Source of the DNA: Deltaproteobacteria bacterium
Lineage (GTDB): Bacteria > Myxococcota_A > Polyangia > Polyangiales > Houyiibacteriaceae
Direction: 5' to 3'
Assembly (NCBI GenBank): GCA_004283055.1
Contig: SHLP01000017.1
Location: 1-43,622 of the forward strand
DNA length: 43,622 nt
Each line of letters starts with the position of its first letter. The first letter of the stretch is position 1. Shown piece after piece: positions 15,462-24,280 of this stretch. The position numbers and the translations under genes are program-made. Under the pieces are notes generated by a model. That model made no database searches. It worked only from the letters and a program-made list of their open reading frames with translations, and had not been told where the DNA came from.

Positions 15462-17501
15462 ATGGCCAACCAGCTTCTCCACGAGACCAGCCCCTATCTC
15501 CTTCAGCACGTCGACAATCCAGTCGATTGGCACCCATGGGGCGCAGAGGCGATGCGGCTCGCCGAAGAGCAAGACAAGCCCATCTTGCTGAGCATTGGCT
15601 ACGCGGCCTGCCATTGGTGTCACGTGATGGCGCATGAGTCATTCGAAGATGAGGCAACGGCTGCGCAGATGAACGCCGACTTCATAAACGTCAAAGTCGA
15701 TCGCGAGGAGCGACCCGACGTCGACAGTATCTACATGCAGGCGGTTCAGGCGATGATCGGTCGCGGAGGCTGGCCGATGACCGTCTTTTTGACGCCGGAC
15801 GGAAAGCCGTTCTACGCGGGCACCTACTTCCCGAACGAGCCACGCCACGGAATGCCGAGCTTCCGGCAGATCTTGACGGGTGTGTCGCAGGCTTGGAAAA
15901 CCGACCGAGCGAACGTCGTCGGAAGCGCGGGCGAAGTCGCCGAGCAGCTTCGCGCGATTTCGGGCGTCGGTTTTGAGGCGCAGGACCTAGACGCGACCAT
16001 CCTTCAAAGCGCCGTTCGCGGCCTGCAGGGGCGATTTGATTCGAGCTGGGGCGGCTTCGGTGATGCCCCGAAGTTCCCTCAGCCGATGACGCTCGAGCTC
16101 CTGCTCCGCGAGCACGTTCGCATCCGCGATTTCGACGCTCTCGAGATGGTCGAGGTCACTCTGCGGCAAATGGCACGAGGCGGCATGTACGACCAGCTCG
16201 GTGGAGGCTTCGCCCGTTACTCAGTGGACCACCGTTGGCTGGTCCCGCATTTCGAAAAAATGCTCTACGACAATGCCCAGCTCGCACGCGTCTACCTGCA
16301 CGCGTGGCAGATCACGGGCAACCAGCTCTACCGCCGGGTCGCGGAAGAAACGCTCGACTATGCCCTGCTCGAAATGCGCGACCCCGGCGGCGGCTTCTAC
16401 AGCAGCCAGGACGCGGATAGCGAAGGTGTCGAGGGCAAGTTTTACGTCTGGTCCGCCGCCGAAATCCGTGACGCCCTGGGCGAGGACGCCGACATCTTCA
16501 TGCGAATCTACGGCGTCTCCGAGGAGGGCAACTGGGAAGGCCACAACATCTTGAAGCTGGACCTCGATCCGGAGGCGCTTGCAGAAGAGCTCGGAATCGA
16601 CGCCGGGCAGCTTCAAGGACGTCTGGCAGCAGCGCGATCGACGCTCTACGAGCTCCGCTCGCAGCGGGTCCGACCCGGTCTCGATGACAAGGTCTTGACC
16701 TCGTGGAACGGCCTGATGCTCGCCGCCTTGGCTGAAGCGGGGCAGGCCTTCGACCGGCCCGACTACATGGAGGCCGCCAGGTCGAACGCAGAGTTTCTCC
16801 ATCGCACGATGCGAAGCGAGTCCGGGCGGCTCTTCCGAACCTGGAAAGCGGGGTCGAAGCCCAAGTACAACGCCTATCTCGAAGACTATGCTTTCTTGGC
16901 CGATGGCCTGCTGACGCTCTACCAAGCGACGTTTGAACCGCGCTGGTTCGACTGGGCACGCGAGCTGGCGGCGATGATGCTCACCCACTTCCGCGACGCG
17001 GACAATCAAGGCTTCTTCGATACCTCGGACGACCATGAAGAGTTGATTCACCGACCCAAGGATCTGCAGGACAACGCCGTGCCAAGCGGGAACTCCACTG
17101 CGGCGCACGTGCTGCTCGAGCTCAGCCTACTCACCGGCAACGGCGAGTACTGGGAGGCTGCCGAAAGAAGCATCGCGACGATGGGCAAGCTGATGACGCA
17201 GTACCCTTCTGGCTTCGCCCAATGGCTCAACGCGACGAGCTTCATTCTTGCAAAGCCGAGAGAGGTCGCTTTGATCGGAGGCCAGGAGGAGCTCGATCCT
17301 CTGCTGGCCGTCCTGCGAAGCGGGTACAGACCGTTCCAAGTGCTGGCAGCGGGCAGTGAGGGAGGGGAGGTATCGGTTCCTCTCCTCGAGAATCGCAGCC
17401 GCATCGACGGGAAGGGAACGGCTTACGTCTGCCGCCAATTCGTCTGCCAGGCCCCGGTGACCAGTCCCGATGCGCTTGCCCGCCAACTGGAGCCGGCTTG
17501 A
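15462..17501 (+). CDS. Thioredoxin-domain / six-hairpin protein, YyaL (DUF255) family
   Basis: 679-residue cytoplasmic protein of the YyaL/SSP411 (spermatogenesis-associated 20) family. The thioredoxin-like N-terminal domain has [20 protein letters not shown] at about 44-63 with a CxxC pair, then [12 protein letters not shown]. The rest is an alpha/alpha barrel like that of sugar epimerases ([20 protein letters not shown], CxxxD-type SSQDADSEG motif). The enzyme activity of this family is not settled. Start ATG at 15462 matches the conserved opening [14 protein letters not shown]. The last bases TTGA overlap the start of the rhodanese gene, so they are co-translated. Confidence 0.93.
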   Translation: MANQLLHETSPYLLQHVDNPVDWHPWGAEAMRLAEEQDKPILLSIGYAACHWCHVMAHESFEDEATAAQMNADFINVKVDREERPDVDSIYMQAVQAMIGRGGWPMTVFLTPDGKPFYAGTYFPNEPRHGMPSFRQILTGVSQAWKTDRANVVGSAGEVAEQLRAISGVGFEAQDLDATILQSAVRGLQGRFDSSWGGFGDAPKFPQPMTLELLLREHVRIRDFDALEMVEVTLRQMARGGMYDQLGGGFARYSVDHRWLVPHFEKMLYDNAQLARVYLHAWQITGNQLYRRVAEETLDYALLEMRDPGGGFYSSQDADSEGVEGKFYVWSAAEIRDALGEDADIFMRIYGVSEEGNWEGHNILKLDLDPEALAEELGIDAGQLQGRLAAARSTLYELRSQRVRPGLDDKVLTSWNGLMLAALAEAGQAFDRPDYMEAARSNAEFLHRTMRSESGRLFRTWKAGSKPKYNAYLEDYAFLADGLLTLYQATFEPRWFDWARELAAMMLTHFRDADNQGFFDTSDDHEELIHRPKDLQDNAVPSGNSTAAHVLLELSLLTGNGEYWEAAERSIATMGKLMTQYPSGFAQWLNATSFILAKPREVALIGGQEELDPLLAVLRSGYRPFQVLAAGSEGGEVSVPLLENRSRIDGKGTAYVCRQFVCQAPVTSPDALARQLEPA

Positions 17502-18013
17502 AGCGTCGCTGGGTCGGGCTTGCCGTGCTAGCCCTCGGGGTCTCGATGGCCTTTGCAACGGCGGCGAAAAGCGCGAGCACCTGGAAAGCTTTGATCTCGG
17601 TCCGCTTTCCCGGCGTTCGCTGGGTGGACGCCGAGACGCTCGTAGACTGGATGACGGGCACCGAGGGTAGCGAGCTCGTTCTGCTCGACGTGCGCAACCC
17701 AGAGGAGCAGGAGGTGAGCCAGTTGCGCGGCGCAAAGCGGCTGGATGCCAAGCATCCGAACATCGAAGCCCTCGATATCTCCGAAGACGCCACGGTCGTC
17801 GTCTACTGTTCCGTCGGCTATCGAAGCGCCGCGATCGTCGACGACCTAGAGCTCGCTGGAATTCGAAACGTCTACAACCTCGAAGGAGGGCTTTTCGACT
17901 GGGTGAACGAAGGTCGACCGGTCTATCGGGAAGAGCAGCGCGTCGAAGAGGCACACCCGTTCAATCGTCTCTGGGGCCTGCTCCTTCGCAAAGATCGGAG
18001 AGCCTCGCAGTAG
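17498..18013 (+). CDS. Rhodanese-like protein with N-terminal signal or anchor
   Basis: 171 residues. A basic start and hydrophobic stretch ([20 protein letters not shown]) suggest export or anchoring, so the domain probably works in the periplasm. The rhodanese domain runs from about 45 to 140: [20 protein letters not shown] and the active-site loop CSVGYRS, in which the cysteine carries persulfide sulfur. Start TTG at 17498 overlaps the stop of the YyaL-type gene as TTGA, so both may act on a shared redox task. It ends 3 bp from the convergent kinase gene. Confidence 0.87.
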   Translation: MKRRWVGLAVLALGVSMAFATAAKSASTWKALISVRFPGVRWVDAETLVDWMTGTEGSELVLLDVRNPEEQEVSQLRGAKRLDAKHPNIEALDISEDATVVVYCSVGYRSAAIVDDLELAGIRNVYNLEGGLFDWVNEGRPVYREEQRVEEAHPFNRLWGLLLRKDRRASQ

Positions 18014-18016
18014 GAG

Positions 18017-19729
18017 CTACTGCGTCGGCGGCTCGTCGATGACGACCGGGTTGCGCGGCGGAGCGTCGGGCGTCCCGGTGGGCACCGTTGGCTCTTGTGG
18101 GAAGTCAGGCACGGTCCAGTCGATGCCGTCGTCCGGCTCGGGCACTGGCTCGGGCGCTGGCCCTGTCACTGGCGCTGGCCCTGTCACTGACGCTGGCGCT
18201 GTCTTCTTCTTCGGCTTCCTGCGTTTCTTTTTAGCCGTTGGCTTGTTCGCCTCCGGCGGCGACGGTTCCTCGATCTCCACGGCTTCGACCGGCGGCTGCT
18301 CCAAAGGGGCCTCCTCGATCGGGGTGGCCCCTACCGAGACCGCGTCGGTACCAACGTCAGCGATCGTGGCGTTTGGTTCGGCTGAGGCCGGCGGCACAGC
18401 GATCGGCTCGAGGTTCTGCTCATCTGCAGTCGAGGGAGGACGATGCGACCACCAGGTACCGATGACGATGATCCCGAACACGAACGCCAAGACGCCCAAG
18501 GACGCCCAGAGCCAGCCGTATTTTCTTCGAGTGGGCCGCTTCACGGCGGGCAGCTCGTGCGAGGTGGTCCCAAAAGGCCGGGGCGCCGACGACAAGAACG
18601 CTTCGTCATCGGGATCGCGCATCACCGCGACCGGCATGGTGGGCGCCAAAGGAGACGGCGAGCTCGGTGGTGCACTCGAACCGAGCAGCTCGCCGAGATA
18701 GGAGCCCGGTGCCGCGAGCTCCTCACCCCAGATCGTGCCGATGAGCAGCGCCCGCCCATCGCGGAGCAGGCCGGCGTTGCCTGCCGCCTCCGCAAGCGAG
18801 TCGAGAAATTCCGCGAGCGTTTGATGTCGCGCATCGGGGTCCTTGCTCAGCGCGCGCATCACCACCCGAGCCACCTCATCGGGGACATCGACGCCCCGTC
18901 CCTTGGTTTGGAGCAACGGCGGCTCCTGATGCACGTGCTGCATGAGGACAGCGCCCGCCGTCTTGCCTTCGAACGGAAGCACGCCGGTGAGCAGCTGATA
19001 CGTCAGGACACCAAGCGAGTAGATGTCGCTTCGCTGATCGGTATCCTCACCGGTAGCCGCTTCGGGTGAAATGTAGGTCGCCGTTCCGAATACGCGACCA
19101 GATTGCGTCGTAGTCGGTCCGATCCCATCCGTCTCGAGAACCCTTGCAATTCCGAAGTCGACGAGCTTCACGAAATCCTCGTCGCGACCTCGCCGCACCA
19201 GGTAAACGTTCTCCGGCTTGATGTCCCGGTGCACGATGCCGGCGGCGTGCACGGCTCCGAGACCTGCGCAGAGCTTCATGATCAAGATCAGCGCACGCTC
19301 GAGTGTGAGAAGGCCGTTCTGCTCTAGCTCCTCGGCCAGCGAACGACCCTCGAGCAGCTCCATCACGATGTAAAGCCGTCCATCGTCGAGGCGTCCGGAA
19401 AGAAAAACGCGCACCAAGTTCGGATGGTCGAGCGAGATGGCAAGCCTGGCCTCGCGCTCGAATCGAAAGACGGCCTGCTCGTCGCGAGCGAGCTCCGCCT
19501 TCAAAACCTTGATGGCCACATCACGGTCCACCGTGGTCTGGTGGGCGCGATAGACGGTACCCATGCCGCCGGTGCCGATCTGCTCGTCGATCCGAAACTG
19601 TTCGAGTAGGACGCTGCCGAGCAGAGGGTCGGCGATATCCGCGTCGGTTACGAGCAGACTGCCGTCGTGAGGGCAGTACTCTGATCGGCTCCCAAACTTC
19701 GAACCGCAGCGAAGGCAAATCTTCCGCAT
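18017..19729 (-). CDS. Membrane-anchored Ser/Thr protein kinase with N-terminal zinc ribbon
   Basis: 570-residue Hanks-type kinase. A zinc-ribbon-like start (CLRCGSKFGSRSEYCPHDG) precedes the kinase domain: glycine loop GTGGMGTVY at 52-60, VAIK lysine 74, HRDIKPEN at 167-174, DFG at 191-193 and SPEAATGE in the activation segment. All catalytic residues are intact. One transmembrane helix lies at about 405-426, followed by a periplasmic tail rich in P, A, E and K with a VTGPAP repeat. The layout is typical of myxobacterial kinases. ATG at 19729 follows GGAAAG. No phosphatase or obvious substrate gene adjoins; the nearby rhodanese gene converges. Confidence 0.93.
   Translation of the reverse strand: MRKICLRCGSKFGSRSEYCPHDGSLLVTDADIADPLLGSVLLEQFRIDEQIGTGGMGTVYRAHQTTVDRDVAIKVLKAELARDEQAVFRFEREARLAISLDHPNLVRVFLSGRLDDGRLYIVMELLEGRSLAEELEQNGLLTLERALILIMKLCAGLGAVHAAGIVHRDIKPENVYLVRRGRDEDFVKLVDFGIARVLETDGIGPTTTQSGRVFGTATYISPEAATGEDTDQRSDIYSLGVLTYQLLTGVLPFEGKTAGAVLMQHVHQEPPLLQTKGRGVDVPDEVARVVMRALSKDPDARHQTLAEFLDSLAEAAGNAGLLRDGRALLIGTIWGEELAAPGSYLGELLGSSAPPSSPSPLAPTMPVAVMRDPDDEAFLSSAPRPFGTTSHELPAVKRPTRRKYGWLWASLGVLAFVFGIIVIGTWWSHRPPSTADEQNLEPIAVPPASAEPNATIADVGTDAVSVGATPIEEAPLEQPPVEAVEIEEPSPPEANKPTAKKKRRKPKKKTAPASVTGPAPVTGPAPEPVPEPDDGIDWTVPDFPQEPTVPTGTPDAPPRNPVVIDEPPTQ
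18154..18189. repeat. Two exact 18-bp tandem repeats in the kinase tail
   Basis: GCGCTGGCCCTGTCACTG occurs twice in a row, with a third degenerate copy after it. It encodes the repeated VTGPAP stretch in the kinase C-terminal tail. Copy number could vary by slippage. Confidence 0.8.
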
Positions 19730-19832
19730 GTCGGTAAGCTTTCCTAAAGTCTTGAGAGGGGTAGCATCTGGCAGTGGGTAGTACAATTCCTCCCTCGGAC
19801 GCAGGTTCGGCCCGTAGCTTCAGTCTTGCGCG

Positions 19833-19860
19833 TTGTTTCCAAACGGAAATCGCGGATAAT
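19833..19860 (+). promoter_or_regulatory. Putative rsmD-coaD promoter
   Basis: TTGTTT (19833-19838), 16-bp spacer and GATAAT (19855-19860, 5 of 6). The spacer contains the inverted repeat TTTCC-AAAC-GGAAA. The ATG is 32 bp further on, behind an AGGAAG. The 163 bp between the kinase and rsmD hold no other feature I can support. Confidence 0.4.
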
Positions 19861-19892
19861 GGAATCGACCAAGGGCAGGAAGCGCTCGGACC

Positions 19893-20480
19893 ATGCGAAT
19901 AATTGGGGGCCGACTTTCGGGACGCAGATTTGGCGCCCCCGGCGGAAGAGGGACGAGACCAACGTCAGACCGAGTACGAGAGGCCCTCGGGTCTGCGCTG
20001 GAGTCTCGCGCCGCATTCGATGGCGCCCAGGTGTTGGATCTCTTCGCTGGGACGGGGGCTCTCGGGTTCGAAGCGCTATCGCGCGGCGCATCGTATGCGA
20101 TGTTGGTGGACGACGACCCTCGGGCGATTCGCCAAATCAAGCTCAGCTCCGAGGAGCTCGGTCTCGGTGACACGGCTCGCGCTGTTCGTCTCGACCTTCT
20201 GGGCGACCCCATCAGCGTGGTTCACAGGCTTCCTCTCGTGAAGCCGGCGTTCAGCTTGGTGTTTGCAGATGCCCCCTACTCCGAGGTAGGCGCGATCCCA
20301 GGTATCCTGAGCGCCTTGCTCGAAGCGGAAAGACTTGCACCTGGTGCGTGGCTCGCGATCGAGCACCCGGCAAGCCATCCGTGGGCTTGGCCAAATGGGC
20401 TCGCGTCGGACGCCGAGTACCGCTATGGTCGCACCGGTATCAGCCTCGGCAGATTTGCAGCCGAGAAAGGCAGGCAGTGA
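19893..20480 (+). CDS. rsmD: 16S rRNA (guanine-966-N2)-methyltransferase RsmD
   Basis: SAM-dependent enzyme that methylates G966 of 16S rRNA in the 30S subunit; 195 residues, as in the family. It opens MRIIGGRLSGRRF, followed by RPTSDRVREALGSAL and the SAM loop LDLFAGTGALGFEALSRGA at about 48-66. The catalytic motif IV, DPPY in typical members, reads DAPY (FADAPYSEV) here. The gene is coupled to coaD by a GTGA overlap, the usual rsmD-coaD pairing in bacteria, which supports the call. Identity is firm; the motif change is worth a check. Confidence 0.95.
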   Translation: MRIIGGRLSGRRFGAPGGRGTRPTSDRVREALGSALESRAAFDGAQVLDLFAGTGALGFEALSRGASYAMLVDDDPRAIRQIKLSSEELGLGDTARAVRLDLLGDPISVVHRLPLVKPAFSLVFADAPYSEVGAIPGILSALLEAERLAPGAWLAIEHPASHPWAWPNGLASDAEYRYGRTGISLGRFAAEKGRQ

Positions 20481-20971
20481 GAGGCATCGCCGTTTATCCC
20501 GGTTCGTTCGACCCCATCACCAAAGGTCACACTGCCATCTTGCAAAGCGGCTTGGTCGCTTTCGAGAAGCTCATCGTGGCGGTCTTGAACAACGACAACA
20601 AGAAGCCGCTGTTCAGTGTAAGCGAACGAATGGAAATGATTCGAGAGTCCGTAGTCGACATGGGCGCCGACCCGAAGCGCATCGAAGTCGACTCCTTCGA
20701 CGGCCTGCTGGTGAACTACGCACAGCGGCGCGACGCCCGCGTGATTCTTCGAGGCCTTCGCGCCGTCGCCGATTTCGAATACGAGCTTCAGATGGCCAAC
20801 ATGAATCGCCACCTCAACCCAGAGGTCGAAACGGTCTTCATCATGGCCAACGATGCGTACTTCTACGTTGCATCCAACTTGGTCAAGGAAGTCACGAGGC
20901 TGGGCGGGGACGTCGCTGACTTGGTCCCCGCTCCGGTGTTGCCGCGGCTTCTGGCCAAATTCGACAAGTAG
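20477..20971 (+). CDS. coaD: Phosphopantetheine adenylyltransferase
   Basis: Transfers AMP from ATP to 4'-phosphopantetheine, the fourth step of coenzyme A synthesis. 164 residues, standard length. GSFDPITKGH at about 9-18 is the nucleotidyltransferase signature; LRGLRAVADFEYELQMANMN and ASNLVKEV near 128-135 complete the active site. The GTG start at 20477 overlaps the rsmD stop, so it is translated with rsmD. The last 109 bp are antisense to the end of the DUF1704 gene, an unusually long convergent overlap. Confidence 0.96.
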   Translation: MRGIAVYPGSFDPITKGHTAILQSGLVAFEKLIVAVLNNDNKKPLFSVSERMEMIRESVVDMGADPKRIEVDSFDGLLVNYAQRRDARVILRGLRAVADFEYELQMANMNRHLNPEVETVFIMANDAYFYVASNLVKEVTRLGGDVADLVPAPVLPRLLAKFDK

Positions 20972-22110
20972 GTCGGCTGGCTCACGAGCCCCTCTCGAAC
21001 CAGCCGACGCAGCTCCGGTACCGCTGCGAGCGAGACTTTCCCGGTCTGCAGCTCGCTCAGATTCGTTTCGCCGCGAGCGACGGCCCGGCGCACGCGCAGC
21101 CAGCCGGTGAGATAGACCGCATCGCGCGACACACCGCCAGCCCGGAAGGAGCGTTCACACAAGGTCACCGCGCAGGCGGGCGAAAACCGATGCTCCCGGA
21201 CGAGGATCTGTGCCGCGTCGCCGAAGGCGACACCCGCGTGCATCGCATGGGTTGCAAGAAGGCGGCCGGCGAGAGTCCTTTGGCGAAACGAGTCGAGCAA
21301 GCCCGCGAGCTCCTCTAGGTAGATCGCAACGCCCTCCTGATCGCCGTACGAGGCGGCGGTGCCAACCGCGAATACTCCGAGCGTCTGCGTGCGCCCGTTG
21401 AACGCGGACACCAGGTGCCCGTAGACCTCATGGACCGCGAGACGCTGCGCTTCGTGTGCGCCGAACAGCCGGTCGGCGATGAAGACGGTGCGCTCGCCGA
21501 CTGCCGCGTTCGCGATCAAGTCGGGATCGACCTTCACATCGATTTGCAGACCCACGTGCTTGGCGTAGGCCAGCATGAGGTCGCGGAGGTTGCTTCGATC
21601 GGCCGACCTGGCTGGAATGGTCCCGAGCTCTCGTTCGACCGGAGCAGTCGCGAGAATTTCATGGGCCGCGTCGAGGACGCTGTGCTCCGCATCGGTGAAC
21701 AGCCGTTCGCTGCCTGTACCGAAAAGTCGCGCCGCCATCGGACGGACTTGCTTGCATCGACCGAGGTTCTCGAGGATCAGCAGCTCGGTCTCCAGCTCTT
21801 CGAGCCGCGTCAGATAGAGCTCGGAAGCCTCACAGTCGGCGGCCAGTCGTCTCGCCCGCTCGAGCTCGAGCCACACGCTTCGCTCGATGCTAACCGGATT
21901 CCACTGCCATCGGGGCTTGGCGTGCTCCCCTCTAGCGACCGAGTGCACGAGCCTATTTCGCTCGACCGGGTCGCCGTGCGTAGTGGCGCCCAGAAGAACC
22001 CGTGCAGCGCCGTGTAGCCGGCGCAAGCCGACATCTAGCTCTGCGCGAAGGCGAGCTCGAGGCCGATCAGAGAAGCTGGGTCGCGCGCTCTGCGAGCTCA
22101 CTTCGTTCAC
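20863..22110 (-). CDS. DUF1704 (TCP/MATCAP-like) metallopeptidase
   Basis: 415-residue protein of the DUF1704 family, a putative zinc peptidase group related to tyrosine carboxypeptidases. HEVYGH at 227-232 supplies two histidines and the general-base glutamate in an HExxxH motif. DQEGVAIYLEE at 257-267 holds the second conserved motif (QEGLA-type). Its substrate in bacteria is unknown. The start, ATG at 22110, overlaps the phoH end by 44 bp, so it is probably expressed with phoH. The final 36 codons lie antisense to coaD and have no motif. Confidence 0.87.
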   Translation of the reverse strand: MNEVSSQSARPSFSDRPRARLRAELDVGLRRLHGAARVLLGATTHGDPVERNRLVHSVARGEHAKPRWQWNPVSIERSVWLELERARRLAADCEASELYLTRLEELETELLILENLGRCKQVRPMAARLFGTGSERLFTDAEHSVLDAAHEILATAPVERELGTIPARSADRSNLRDLMLAYAKHVGLQIDVKVDPDLIANAAVGERTVFIADRLFGAHEAQRLAVHEVYGHLVSAFNGRTQTLGVFAVGTAASYGDQEGVAIYLEELAGLLDSFRQRTLAGRLLATHAMHAGVAFGDAAQILVREHRFSPACAVTLCERSFRAGGVSRDAVYLTGWLRVRRAVARGETNLSELQTGKVSLAAVPELRRLVREGLVSQPTYLSNLARSRGNTGAGTKSATSPPSLVTSLTKLDAT

Positions 22111-23407
22111 CTTTCGAGAGGGTCACGTGGGCGCCTATGCTCTCGCCCTGAAACCGCTGCGCAACCACGGTGAGACCGTTGCTTGCAGAGTCTACGTATG
22201 GATTGTCGATTTGATAAGGGTCGCCGGTGAGGACGATCTTGGTCTCTGCGCCACATCGCGTGATGACGGTCTTGACTTGATGCGGAGTCAGGTTCTGCGC
22301 CTCATCCACGACGAGGAACTGGTTGGGCAGCGAGCGCCCGCGAATGTAGGTCAGCGGCTCGATCTGGATGACGCCAGAGGAGAGGAGGTCTTCGTAGCTG
22401 CGATGCTCTGACATGCGGCCGCGACCGCTGGTGAAGATGTATTCCAGATTGTCGAAGATCGGTTGCATCCAGGGATTGAGCTTCTCTTCCACCGTCCCTG
22501 GTAGATAGCCGACATCCCTGCCCATGGGAAAAATCGGTCGTGAGACGAGCATTCGACCGTAGGCGCCGTCCTGGACCACCGACTGGAGACCAGCGGCGAT
22601 GGCAAGGAGAGTCTTGCCGGTCCCGGCCTTCCCAACCAGCGTCAGTAAGTGGATGTCGGGTGAAAGAAGCATGTCGAGTGCGAAGTACTGCTCGAGGTTT
22701 CTCGGCCGAACGCGCCAGACGCCTTCTCTCCCGACGCGGAGCGGAACGATCGTGCCTTCCTTGGCGTCGAAACGCCCAAGAGCAGTGTGCCTGTGCTGAT
22801 CGCGTTCTCGAAGCACCAGACCCGCATGAGGGAAGAGCTCGACGCCGAGCAGGCTCGCATCGATCGGTTCGCGCTTCGCCAACTGGTCGACCGTCGCCCG
22901 ATCGACGTCGGCGGTGACCACGCCCGAGTAGAGCTCGTCGATCGAGACGCGGCCGCCCTCGTAGGTCTCCGCTTTGAGTCCGAGCGCGTCGGCGCGAATG
23001 CGAAGATTCGTATCCATCGTGACGAACACGAGGGGCCGGTCGGGCTGCTGGTCCCGAAGGTCGAGGGCCATCTGCAAGATGAATCGATCCATCTCGCCTG
23101 GACCCTGCGCGCGCTTGGGCATCTGAGGAGGCACGGCAACCCGAAGCTCACCACCGGTGCTCTCGAGCGGCACGCCCTGATCGAGCGTGCGCCCATTTTG
23201 ATTGCGCAAATCGTCGAGAATGCGCGATAGGTGCCTGGCGTTCTGGCCTAGCTCGCTGAGCTCTTTTTTGAACTGATCGACTTCTTCGATGACGAAGATC
23301 GGTAGGACGACCGCGTTATCTTCGAATTTGTAGACCGCTAACGGGTCGTGAAGGACCACATTGGTATCCAAGACGTAGGTCTTCTTCACGTTGCTGAACG
23401 TTAGCAC
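22067..23407 (-). CDS. PhoH-family ATPase with N-terminal PIN domain (YlaK type)
   Basis: 446-residue cytoplasmic protein. An N-terminal PIN nuclease-like domain starts TYVLDTNVVLHDP with further acidic residues at VTMDTNLR; the C-terminal PhoH domain has GKAGTGKTLLAIAAG (Walker A) and FLVVDEAQN (Walker B) and a GDPYQIDNPY sensor region. PIN-PhoH fusions are linked to RNA unwinding and cleavage. Length and order match the YlaK/PhoH2-like group. GTG at 23407 opens MLTFSNVKKTYVLDTN. It diverges from the TSUP gene and is followed by the overlapping DUF1704 gene. Confidence 0.92.
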   Translation of the reverse strand: MLTFSNVKKTYVLDTNVVLHDPLAVYKFEDNAVVLPIFVIEEVDQFKKELSELGQNARHLSRILDDLRNQNGRTLDQGVPLESTGGELRVAVPPQMPKRAQGPGEMDRFILQMALDLRDQQPDRPLVFVTMDTNLRIRADALGLKAETYEGGRVSIDELYSGVVTADVDRATVDQLAKREPIDASLLGVELFPHAGLVLRERDQHRHTALGRFDAKEGTIVPLRVGREGVWRVRPRNLEQYFALDMLLSPDIHLLTLVGKAGTGKTLLAIAAGLQSVVQDGAYGRMLVSRPIFPMGRDVGYLPGTVEEKLNPWMQPIFDNLEYIFTSGRGRMSEHRSYEDLLSSGVIQIEPLTYIRGRSLPNQFLVVDEAQNLTPHQVKTVITRCGAETKIVLTGDPYQIDNPYVDSASNGLTVVAQRFQGESIGAHVTLSKGERSELAERATQLL

Positions 23408-23444
23408 GCTTTGGGGCCTGCCGTACGGAGAAACGAAAACACGG

Positions 23445-23450
23445 TATAGT
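23445..23450 (+). promoter_or_regulatory. -10 box ahead of the TSUP transporter gene
   Basis: TATAGT (5 of 6) lies 17 nt before the ATG at 23468. No matching -35 hexamer is found 16-18 bp upstream, so an activator or another sigma factor may be needed, or the box is chance. Confidence 0.3.
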
Positions 23451-23467
23451 GCTCACCCGGAACGTTC

Positions 23468-24229
23468 ATGATCGAGGAGTTGAGTTACCAGAGCCTCGCA
23501 ATCCTCGCAGCGGCAGGGGTCCTCGCGACGATCGTGAACGTCATGGCCGGCGGCGGCGGCATGATTGTGCTCCCTGCATTGATGGCCCTGGGACTGCCTG
23601 CTGATGTTGCGAACGGGACATACCGACTTGGGGTCGTCACCCAGAGCGTCGCGGGAACCAGCGCGCTACGGCGCGAGGGCAAGCTCGACACGCGCTCGAT
23701 TGTTCCAATCCTGATCCCTACCGTGCTCGGCGCGATCCTCGGCGCCTTGCTGGCGACCTGGGTTCCTAGGCAGATGCTCAAGCCGATCATGCTCGTGACG
23801 ATGATGGTGATGGCAGCGCTCATCGCTTTTCGGAAGCAAACCTTGATTCCGAGAGAAGGGCCAGCGCTGCGTCCGCGTGAGGCTCCTCATTCATACGCCG
23901 GCCTGTTTCTGGCTGGCCTGTACGGGGGTTTCATCCAGGCCGGGGTCGGCTTCCTCTTGCTTGCGGTTCTCGTTGGAACGCTGCGTCACGATTTGATCGG
24001 TGGGAATGCGCTCAAGCTGGTGCTTACGCTTACATTTGGCACGGTCTCACTTGGAATCTTCGTATGGGCCGGTCTGGTGTCGTGGACACCGGCAATCGTT
24101 TTGGCGGCTGCGTCGATCGTCGGCGCACGGCTCGGCGTTCGCCTGATGCTCAAAGTCCCTGTCGCCGGCTTGAGGTGGTTCGTCTTCGCGGCCGTGGTTG
24201 CGACCTGCGTTGCGGCGTGGCTTCGATAG
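23468..24229 (+). CDS. TSUP (TauE/SafE) family membrane transporter
   Basis: 253-residue inner-membrane protein with about 7-8 helices and an internal two-fold repeat. GGGGMIVLPALMALGLPADVANGTYRLG at about 26-53 (shortened match: GGGGMIVLPALMALGLP, then NGT) and GGFIQAGVGFLLLAVLVG in the second half are the paired TSUP motifs. Family members export or import sulfite, sulfoacetate or other small anions. No sulfur-oxidation genes are next to it; a trans-sulfuration enzyme is 6 kb away. It ends 51 bp before prkA. Confidence 0.88.
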   Translation: MIEELSYQSLAILAAAGVLATIVNVMAGGGGMIVLPALMALGLPADVANGTYRLGVVTQSVAGTSALRREGKLDTRSIVPILIPTVLGAILGALLATWVPRQMLKPIMLVTMMVMAALIAFRKQTLIPREGPALRPREAPHSYAGLFLAGLYGGFIQAGVGFLLLAVLVGTLRHDLIGGNALKLVLTLTFGTVSLGIFVWAGLVSWTPAIVLAAASIVGARLGVRLMLKVPVAGLRWFVFAAVVATCVAAWLR

Positions 24230-24258
24230 TTAACAACGGTCGTGGTAGGTGTTAGTCT
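24230..24258 (+). promoter_or_regulatory. Putative promoter of the prkA-yeaH-spoVR operon
   Basis: TTAACA (24230-24235, 5 of 6) begins right after the TSUP stop. A 17-bp spacer leads to TAGTCT (24253-24258). The prkA ATG at 24281 follows with a strong ribosome site AAGGAGG at 24266-24272. A GTTAG context around the -10 is shared with dnaK and the DUF2505 gene. Confidence 0.45.
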
Positions 24259-24280
24259 CATCGACAAGGAGGACTTCGCA

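Noticed and set aside
16221-17108. 295-codon frame on the minus strand
   Set aside because: Antisense shadow of the YyaL-type gene; no recognisable motif.
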